NCBI GenBank assembly: GCA_029237605.1
Contig: JAQRGB010000042.1
Span: 12,169 to 44,491, forward strand
Source: Candidatus Thiodubiliella sp.
GTDB lineage: Bacteria > Pseudomonadota > Gammaproteobacteria > PS1 > Pseudothioglobaceae
Reading direction: 5' to 3'
DNA length: 32,323 nt
Shown: piece after piece, positions 27,484 through 32,323 of the stretch
Layout: each line of letters begins with the position of its first letter
How positions within the stretch are numbered: the stretch's first letter is position 1
Translations under genes and position numbers: made by a program
Notes under the pieces: generated by a model
What the model was told of the DNA's origin: nothing
The model's input: only the letters and a program-made list of their open reading frames with translations
The model's database searches: none

Positions 27484-27936
27484 TTATTCTTCTTCGGCAG
27501 CTTCAACTACTACTTTAATATTAGCAGTAATATCAGCATGCAAAGTTATACTAACATCATATTCACCAACATGGTGAATTGCTTCAGATAAGTTAATATT
27601 GCGTTTTTCAACTTTATGGCCTGCTTGCTCTAAACTTGCTTTAATATCTGCTGTAGTAACAGAACCAAATAGTTTGCCTTCTTCACTTGCATTTGCTTTA
27701 AGCAAACAAACCGCGTCAGCCATTGCATCTACTGCTGCTTGTGCTGTTTTCGCTGTCATCTCTTCTTTTGCCTTTAAGTCAGCCTTCATTATTTCAAACT
27801 CTGCTAAGTTGGCCGCTGTTGCTGGCCTTGCTTTACCTTGTGGAATTAAAAAGTTACGCGCATAGCCAGCTTTAACATTAGCCACATCACCTAAATTACC
27901 CATTTTACCAATTGTTTCTAATAAAATTATTTGCAT
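27484..27936 (-). CDS. rplI: 50S ribosomal protein L9
   Basis: L9 binds 23S rRNA domain V with its N-domain and reaches toward the next ribosome with its C-domain. The 150 residues match the family length. The N-terminal signature MQIILLETIGKMGNLGDVAN, then VKAGYARNFLIPQGKA, is complete. A long connecting helix rich in Ala and Lys follows, and the C-domain has GKLFGSVTTADI. It ends EEE. It starts 9 bases after rpsR with TAGGAG as ribosome binding site, and closes the rpsF-rpsR-rplI operon. Frame intact. Confidence 0.97.
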   Translation of the reverse strand: MQIILLETIGKMGNLGDVANVKAGYARNFLIPQGKARPATAANLAEFEIMKADLKAKEEMTAKTAQAAVDAMADAVCLLKANASEEGKLFGSVTTADIKASLEQAGHKVEKRNINLSEAIHHVGEYDVSITLHADITANIKVVVEAAEEE

Positions 27937-27945
27937 AATTGACTC

Positions 27946-28200
27946 CTATTTTTTATGTTTGTCAGTGTAGGGAATTAATGCTAAAAATCTAGCACGCTTG
28001 ATTGCAGTGGTTAGTTGACGTTGAAATTTAGAGCTTGTACCCGTCATTCTTGATGAGGTAATTTTTCCACTTTCATCAATATTTTTTAATAAAATATCTA
28101 CATCTTTATAGTCAATTTCTTTAACGCCTGCTGCTGTGAAACGGCAAAAAGTGTTGATTTTAATTTGAGGTCTGCGTTTTCTTTTTTGTTGCTTAGCCAT
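27946..28200 (-). CDS. rpsR: 30S ribosomal protein S18
   Basis: Small-subunit protein S18, partner of S6 on the 30S platform. The 84 residues include the basic start [13 protein letters not shown], the conserved [19 protein letters not shown], and the S18 signature [35 protein letters not shown] precedes the ATG and sits within 9 bases of the restored rpsF stop. It is the central gene of the S6-S18-L9 operon. Frame intact. Confidence 0.97.
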   Translation of the reverse strand: MAKQQKRKRRPQIKINTFCRFTAAGVKEIDYKDVDILLKNIDESGKITSSRMTGTSSKFQRQLTTAIKRARFLALIPYTDKHKK

Positions 28201-28209
28201 AATAATCTC

Positions 28210-28558
28210 CTATTTTCTATCTTGCTTTTTTTCATCTGAGTTTTTGGCGATTATCATCGCCGAAGCTTCAGTGATTGCATTTTTTAGAAATGATTAAATT
28301 TCTTAAAATAGCATCGTTAAAACGGAAGTTGTGATTTAATTTATCAAGCGTATCTTTATTACATTCAATGTTTAACATTAAGTAATGTGCTTTATAAATT
28401 TTGTTAATTGGGTAAGCTAGGTGTTTACGGCCCCAATCCTCGAATCGGTGAACCTTGCCACCATCGGTGGTAATAATCTCTTTGTATTTGTTTATCATCG
28501 TTTCAACCTGTGTGGATTGATCTGGATGCACAATTAGTGTAATCTCATAGTGTCTCAT
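28210..28558 (-). CDS. rpsF: 30S ribosomal protein S6, C-terminus frameshifted
   Basis: S6 binds S18 on the 30S platform. [15 protein letters not shown] and [23 protein letters not shown] are typical. The uninterrupted frame stops at 28268 with ISKKCNH. With one base removed from the T6 run at 28280-28285, the end becomes [20 protein letters not shown] followed by KKQDRK and a stop at 28210-28212. This matches the usual 'TExSxM' tail of proteobacterial S6 and brings the stop to 9 bases before rpsR, the expected operon spacing. The restored length is 115 residues. The shift may be a sequencing error, or the tail may be dispensable. Confidence 0.93.
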
Positions 28559-29172
28559 GAGTGTTTTCTCCTTATGGTTATTATTAAAAAATAGCTTGCT
28601 AAGTAATACTCAGTCAAGCAAGGGAAAAAACATTATACACTTTTCTCATAATAAAAATTAAATAAGATAAAATCATTTTTTAAATATAAATAATGGGCGA
28701 AGAAGGAATTAAAATAAAAACTTAAAGCCCTTAATGAGCTTTGTATTAGTGAGAAATTTAATAAAGACAAGGTAAAGAATATAATTTAAACTTATCTTTA
28801 TGATCAACGCAATCCATTAAGTGATGATATTGCAAATGTATTAAACAACAAGTTAAAATTATTAGAAAGAAAGGTTGTTATTTCAAAAATATCAAATAAA
28901 ATTACCGACTTTTTAATAATTCCTATGAATATATTGATATTTTTGGTTAAAACTTTTCATCAATAGCTACAGATGACTTTAATTATAAATCAGCAAATAG
29001 ATATTCAGGATGAGTAATAACTTAAATCCACTAAATAAAAAAAAGAATACAATTTAAAAAGAGCTTAAATGATATTTTTGTATAATTATAATTGACCGAC
29101 GTAAAATTGATATGCCATATTATTATTTGACCATAGCCGGAGTTTTTATGATTTGGAGCAACGAGGTAAGAT
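28559..29172. other. 614-base gap between rpsF and the transglycosylase gene
   Basis: No intact gene is present. It must hold the promoter for rpsF-rpsR-rplI near 28560-28650 and that of the transglycosylase gene near its right end, but I cannot place clear -35/-10 pairs. The centre (28718-28966) is a decayed coding fragment. Confidence 0.5.
28718..28966 (+). pseudogene. Decayed gene fragment, possibly from a type I restriction R subunit
   Basis: A frame open over 83 codons apart from one stop reads LKALNELCISEKFNKDKVKN, then TYLYDQRNPLSDDIANVLNN and KLKLLERKVVISKISNKI. Another frame then continues YEYIDIFG and NFSSIATDDFNYKSANRYSG, suggesting a further frameshift. The arrangement of a two-helix bundle with 'PLxDDI...LLERKxxxxKI' recalls the C-terminal helical region of HsdR-type restriction subunits, from memory only. 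It has no start and two or more lesions, so it is a relic. Confidence 0.35.
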
Positions 29173-29817
29173 ATGAAATTTAGGTTTGTAAAATGGTTAA
29201 AGGCCTTAGTATTAATTAGCATTATAGTTTTTGCCGTTTACTTAGGCCACCTACATGCTCTGGTTAAAGAGGAATTTTCTAAGCCACTTGAATTAACAAA
29301 TTCTCAATTATCGCTAGAAGCCTATCCTAAAGAATTAGTTAATATGTTGTTAATAATGGAAGACCAATCATTTTTTAATCATTATGGTGTTGATTTTGTG
29401 GAGATTGGTAGAGTATTGCGTGATAATTGGTTTTACGACCAACCAATGCGAGGCGCTAGTACACTATCTCAGCAGATGATTAAAAATTCGTTATTGACAC
29501 GTGACAAAACCTTTGAAAGAAAGTTTAACAGAACGACATGGCTACGATCCGACTTTAAGAAAGATATTCTTGCTCGTTATATGAACAGCGTATATTTGGG
29601 TCAATATGGTAATTTTGAGGTGAGTGGGTTTCAGCGTGCAGCACGATTCTATTTTAACAAAGAGATTGACAAATTGTCTTTAGAGGGCTTAGCAACTTTA
29701 GTAGCATTATTAAAAGGACCTAGTTATTACAATCCAAAAAAACACCCTATTAGATCGGCAAAGCGTAGAGATTTAGTGTTACGCGTGTATCATAAATATC
29801 AAAAGATTGTAAAATAA
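29173..29817 (+). CDS. GT51 peptidoglycan glycosyltransferase, PBP1b-like but lacking the transpeptidase domain
   Basis: Polymerises lipid II into glycan strands at the outer face of the inner membrane. Residues 8-24 form a single membrane anchor. The GT51 catalytic glutamate is E63 in IMEDQSFFNHYGVD; GASTLSQQMIKN, YMNSVYLGQYGNFEVSGFQRA and LVALLKGPSYYNPKKHP complete the donor-site motifs. The closest resemblance is to class A PBP1b, but the protein stops at 214 residues, right after the GT domain, with tsaB 4 bases later; no transpeptidase domain is present. Adapter bases at 29528-29555 lie in frame over the third GT motif (ERKFN then false RTTWLRSDF), hiding its conserved glutamate. About 9 bases fewer than E. 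coli suggests replacement. mtgA is an alternative name, but the sequence is PBP1b-like. Confidence 0.85.
   Translation: MKFRFVKWLKALVLISIIVFAVYLGHLHALVKEEFSKPLELTNSQLSLEAYPKELVNMLLIMEDQSFFNHYGVDFVEIGRVLRDNWFYDQPMRGASTLSQQMIKNSLLTRDKTFERKFNRTTWLRSDFKKDILARYMNSVYLGQYGNFEVSGFQRAARFYFNKEIDKLSLEGLATLVALLKGPSYYNPKKHPIRSAKRRDLVLRVYHKYQKIVK
29528..29555 (-). other. Truncated sequencing adapter (reverse type, 28 of 42 bases) in the transglycosylase gene
   Basis: The first 28 bases of the 42-base adapter on the minus strand. The frame stays open by chance, so the gene looks intact although a catalytic-domain motif has been overwritten. Confidence 0.93.
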
Positions 29818-29821
29818 CTGA

Positions 29822-30472
29822 ATGCAAAATATACTTGCCATTGATACTTGTACTGAAGTGTGCTCTGTAAGTCTTTACACACAAGGTGAAACTGTCTCGC
29901 GTTTTATTAAAAATGTAAAAAAGAGCTCTAGTTTAATTTTGCCATTGTGTGATGAAGTATTTGAACAGACGTATTTATCGGTAGCAGATTTAGATCTTAT
30001 TGTCTACACAAAAGGGCCTGGTGCATTTACTGGGGTGAGGCTATGCATTGGTGTAGTACAAGGAATATCTTTAGCGTTTGATATTCCTACTAAAGGTTTT
30101 TCAACACTTGAAGTATTGGGCGCTGGTGCGGCTAAGAAATATAAGTCTAATAAAATAGCCACAGCACTTGATGCTCGAATGAGTGAAGTGTATTGGGGTG
30201 TATATGAAGATGGTGTATTAACAACACAGCGTTTATCAAAACCAGACGAAGTAGATACGTTGAGTAGTGAGTTTATTGGTGTAGGAACAGGTTGGGGGGT
30301 TTATAAAGATGAGCTTGTTAAGAAAACAGGTATTAATCATTGTATGGCAGATTTTTATCCTAAATCGCAGAATTTGATTGATTTATATTTAAGTCAAAAG
30401 CCTATACATGATGATGAATTGCCATTGCCAACTTATTTACGCAATAATGTAGCAAAAAAATCATTAAAATAA
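29822..30472 (+). CDS. tsaB: tRNA threonylcarbamoyladenosine biosynthesis protein TsaB
   Basis: Partner of TsaD and TsaE in making t6A37 on ANN-decoding tRNAs. The actin-like fold is recognised by NILAIDTCTEVCSVSLY at the start, then KKSSSLILPLCDEV, and YTKGPGAFTGVRLCIGVVQG, followed by the DARMSEVYWGVY segment near residue 120. Length (216) fits proteobacterial TsaB. As expected for TsaB it lacks the metal-binding histidines of TsaD. It starts 4 bases after the transglycosylase stop and probably shares its transcript. Frame intact. Confidence 0.93.
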   Translation: MQNILAIDTCTEVCSVSLYTQGETVSRFIKNVKKSSSLILPLCDEVFEQTYLSVADLDLIVYTKGPGAFTGVRLCIGVVQGISLAFDIPTKGFSTLEVLGAGAAKKYKSNKIATALDARMSEVYWGVYEDGVLTTQRLSKPDEVDTLSSEFIGVGTGWGVYKDELVKKTGINHCMADFYPKSQNLIDLYLSQKPIHDDELPLPTYLRNNVAKKSLK

Positions 30473-30506
30473 TTAACTATTAACAACTAATAATTAATAA
30501 TTAATA

Positions 30507-31247
30507 ATGTGGAAATGGATTCAAGCATTCGCCTCGCCAAGAAATTTTTATCAAATCAGTGAAAAAATAATTCCTTGGCTAATGGTTCCGTTTATTGTAT
30601 TGTCACTAATTGGATTGTATTGGAGTTTTGTTGTCTCTCCAACTGACTACCAACAAGGTGATAGTGTCCGTATTATGTATGTGCATGTACCTGCTGCATG
30701 GATGAGTTTATTTATTTATATAATAATGGCTATTTCAAGCGGTATTGGACTTATTTGGCAAATCAAACTCGCTTATATAGTGGCAAAAGTTTCTGCACCA
30801 ATTGGTGCGTCATTTACTTTTCTAGCATTAGTCACAGGTAGTATATGGGGAAAGCCAATGTGGGGTACTTGGTGGGTGTGGGATGCACGACTTACCTCTG
30901 AGCTTATTTTATTATTTTTATATTTGGCCTACATATCTCTTAACAATGCCTTTGATAATCCAAAAACTGCTGACAAGGCTTCTGCTGTCATAGTAATTAT
31001 TGGTTTAGTAAATATTCCTATTATCTATTATTCAGTTGATTGGTGGAATAGCTTACATCAAGGCTCATCTATTAGTTTTACTAAAATATCTATGCAACAA
31101 GATATGTTTATTGCATTGCTGTTAATCAGTTTTGCTTTTAAATTTTTATATAGTGCTTTAATGTTGATGCGTGCTAGAAATGAAGTGTTAGTTAGGGAGC
31201 AAAATTCACGCTGGGTTAGAGAAATTATTACTGGGGCAGATAAATAA
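30507..31247 (+). CDS. ccmC: Haem export/maturation protein CcmC
   Basis: Inner-membrane haem-handling protein of system I cytochrome c maturation; it loads haem onto CcmE. The 246 residues carry about six hydrophobic segments. The WWD domain appears as GTWWVWDARLTSELILL near residue 120. External histidines are in MYVHVPAAWMS near residue 60 and in WWNSLHQGSSISF near 185. The start is preceded by a short A/T-rich repeat (TTAATAATTAATAAT), not a strong ribosome binding site. ccmD overlaps the stop as TAATG. ccmA and ccmB, which usually precede ccmC, are not upstream; tsaB is. Frame intact. Confidence 0.95.
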   Translation: MWKWIQAFASPRNFYQISEKIIPWLMVPFIVLSLIGLYWSFVVSPTDYQQGDSVRIMYVHVPAAWMSLFIYIIMAISSGIGLIWQIKLAYIVAKVSAPIGASFTFLALVTGSIWGKPMWGTWWVWDARLTSELILLFLYLAYISLNNAFDNPKTADKASAVIVIIGLVNIPIIYYSVDWWNSLHQGSSISFTKISMQQDMFIALLLISFAFKFLYSALMLMRARNEVLVREQNSRWVREIITGADK

Positions 31248-31402
31248 TGGATTTTTTGTTATTTGATAAATATACTATTTACATATGGGCTTCATATTTA
31301 TTGACTTTTGCCACGATAGCGATTTTATTTGTTGGTACAAAAATAACACATAAACGTAATACAATACAATTACGCATTAAATATGAAAGAGATAATAAAT
31401 GA
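31247..31402 (+). CDS. ccmD: Haem exporter small subunit CcmD
   Basis: A 51-residue protein with one membrane segment (YTIYIWASYLLTFATIAILF) followed by a positively charged tail (KITHKRNTIQLRIKYERDNK). It fits CcmD, which stabilises the CcmABC-CcmE complex and helps release holo-CcmE. The ATG overlaps the ccmC stop (TAATG) and the stop overlaps the ccmE start (ATGA). Assignment rests mainly on size, topology and position between ccmC and ccmE. Confidence 0.88.
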   Translation: MDFLLFDKYTIYIWASYLLTFATIAILFVGTKITHKRNTIQLRIKYERDNK

Positions 31403-31815
31403 CTAAAAGACAAAATAGAATGGCATTGGTGCTATTATTGGTAGTAGGCACAATATTGGCTATTACACTTTTATTACAGGCGCTAGGTAGTAACGCCAAT
31501 TATTTTTATTCACCAACCGCAGTGGCACAGGGCAAAGCCCCAGTTGGTAAAAATTTTCGCTTAGGTGGCTTAGTTATTAATGGTAGTTTTAAGCGCAAAG
31601 ATTTAAAATCAACTTTTGATGTGACAGACAATAAAAATAAATTCAGCATTGAATATACAGGGATCTTGCCAGATTTATTTAGAGAGGGGCAAGGCGTCAT
31701 TACCACAGGATCTTTGGTGAATGGTGTATTTGTCGCCACTGAAGTGTTAGCAAAACACGATGAGAACTACATGCCACCAGAAGTGGCAGATGCTTTAAAA
31801 AAGGCAAAAGAGTGA
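31399..31815 (+). CDS. ccmE: Periplasmic haem chaperone CcmE
   Basis: Binds haem covalently and hands it to apocytochromes via CcmF/H. The 138 residues begin with a cytoplasmic basic tail (MTKRQNRM) and a membrane anchor (ALVLLLVVGTILAITLLLQAL). The beta-barrel follows: YFYSPTAVAQGKAPVGKNFRLGGLV, and FREGQGVITTGSL. The haem-binding motif is intact with H120 and Y124 in LAKHDENYMPPEV. The start overlaps ccmD by 4 bases and the stop overlaps the ccmG ATG by one base. Frame intact. Confidence 0.96.
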   Translation: MTKRQNRMALVLLLVVGTILAITLLLQALGSNANYFYSPTAVAQGKAPVGKNFRLGGLVINGSFKRKDLKSTFDVTDNKNKFSIEYTGILPDLFREGQGVITTGSLVNGVFVATEVLAKHDENYMPPEVADALKKAKE

Positions 31816-32288
31816 TGGGTAAGTTTATTCCTCTAGTGGCTTTTATTGCATTGTCTTGCCTTTTGTACTATAACTTAGGTCGTGATACTAAAATACTACC
31901 ATCACCTTTTATCGATAAGTCATTTTCAAATATCGAAGTTCAAGATTTTAAAACTGGTAAAAGATATCGCTTGCAAGAGAAATTAAAAAATAAAGTGTCG
32001 TTAGTTAATGTGTGGGCATCCTGGTGTGTCACTTGCCGTGCAGAACATGAAATGTTAAATAATATTGCAAAAGATAATATTGTACAAATGGTTGGCGTTA
32101 ACTATAAAGATAACAAAAAAGAAGGTAAATATTTTTTAGAGAGGCTAGGCAATCCTTTTGATTTTATAGTTTTTGATAGGCAAGGAAAGTTAGGTCTAGA
32201 ATTGGGTGTATATGCCACTCCCGAGACTTTTATTGTTGATCATAATGGCGTGATTCGTTTTAAGCGTATTGGTGAAGTCGGATCGTAG
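31815..32288 (+). CDS. ccmG: Thiol:disulfide interchange protein CcmG/DsbE, 3' end replaced by adapter
   Basis: A membrane-anchored periplasmic thioredoxin that keeps apocytochrome CxxCH cysteines reduced before haem attachment. An N-terminal anchor (PLVAFIALSCLLYYNLG) leads to the thioredoxin fold with active site C71-V-T-C74 in WASWCVTCRAEH, the CcmG-type acidic VGVNYKDNKKEG and the cis-Pro region GVYATPETFIVD. ATG at 31815 is chosen over GTG at 31812 because it matches the TGATG junction with ccmE. Native sequence stops at 32274, near KRIGE; the stop at 32286-32288 is inside the adapter, and about 10-20 C-terminal residues are missing. ccmF, normally between ccmE and ccmG, is absent here. 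Confidence 0.92.
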   Translation: MGKFIPLVAFIALSCLLYYNLGRDTKILPSPFIDKSFSNIEVQDFKTGKRYRLQEKLKNKVSLVNVWASWCVTCRAEHEMLNNIAKDNIVQMVGVNYKDNKKEGKYFLERLGNPFDFIVFDRQGKLGLELGVYATPETFIVDHNGVIRFKRIGEVGS

Positions 32289-32316
32289 CCATGTCGTTCT
32301 GTGAGCCAAGGAGTTG
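32275..32316 (+). other. Sequencing adapter (reverse type, full 42 bases) at the end of ccmG
   Basis: Complete 42-base copy in plus orientation. Only seven bases follow before the window ends, so whatever lies beyond is joined to ccmG by an artefact and the linkage cannot be trusted. Confidence 0.95.
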
Positions 32317-32323
32317 TACAAAA

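Overview
The window is about two-thirds A+T and gene-dense, and it encodes gammaproteobacterial housekeeping proteins. Short spacers, TAATG/ATGA overlaps and several decayed gene remnants suggest a reduced genome. Protein flavour and gene content (periplasmic c-type cytochromes, a ccm cluster, slimmed-down cell-wall enzymes) best fit the sulfur-oxidising SUP05 / vesicomyid-bathymodiolin symbiont group. That placement is an inference from sequence character, not a database result.

The dominant unusual signal is technical. Twelve copies, whole or truncated, of two short sequences are scattered through the window in both orientations, mostly inside conserved genes. One is 32 bases beginning AAGTCGGAGGCC; the other is 42 bases beginning AAGTCGGATCGT. 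I recognise them as the two MGI/BGISEQ library adapters. Every copy keeps the AAGTCGGA end, and truncation is always at the other end, as expected of adapter read-through built into a consensus. They break rpoA (twice), cca, hisS, alr, an unknown gene and ccmG, overwrite the starts of cytochrome c4 and yfgM, and lie in frame in engB, a PD-(D/E)XK nuclease gene and a transglycosylase gene. Where a family alignment is possible, native bases were replaced, not merely interrupted. A second layer of damage is six one-base shifts at A/T homopolymers (DUF3530 gene, engB, der twice, 5'-nucleotidase, rpsF). These may be sequencing errors or real slippage sites.

Layout. 1-2168: rpoA-rplQ-rpsU, a terminator, then yqeY. 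2226-3159: DUF3530 hydrolase and an unclear remnant. 3177-8814: mpl (-), cca (+), PD-(D/E)XK repair nuclease (-), engB (-). 8897-10322: two near-identical tandem monohaem cytochromes c, then a dihaem cytochrome c4. 10323-10895: non-coding, with a decayed heavy-metal-associated (HMA) domain on the minus strand. 10896-13943: a two-gene operon for an acetolactate-synthase-like ThDP enzyme and an aldehyde dehydrogenase. 13970-17442: msbA (-) and pyrG (+). 17443-18588: a long decayed stretch with a capsule-biosynthesis-like fragment. 18589-21906: hisS-yfgM-der on the minus strand, without the bamB found between yfgM and der in E. coli. 22062-26596: dnaB-alr-cpdA-yqiB-5'-nucleotidase on the minus strand. 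26848-27362: an unrecognised acidic protein gene. 27484-28558: rpsF-rpsR-rplI (-). 28718-28966: a decayed gene fragment. 29173-32323: a GT51-only transglycosylase, tsaB, and a ccmC-D-E-G cluster without ccmF, cut at the edge by another adapter.

The genes cover transcription and translation, ribosome assembly GTPases, tRNA maturation, wall recycling and synthesis, lipid A export, nucleotide metabolism, DNA replication and repair, and cytochrome c with its maturation machinery. I found no tRNA, rRNA, CRISPR array, insertion sequence or phage. I see no credible new biological system; the one striking repeat family is adapter sequence.
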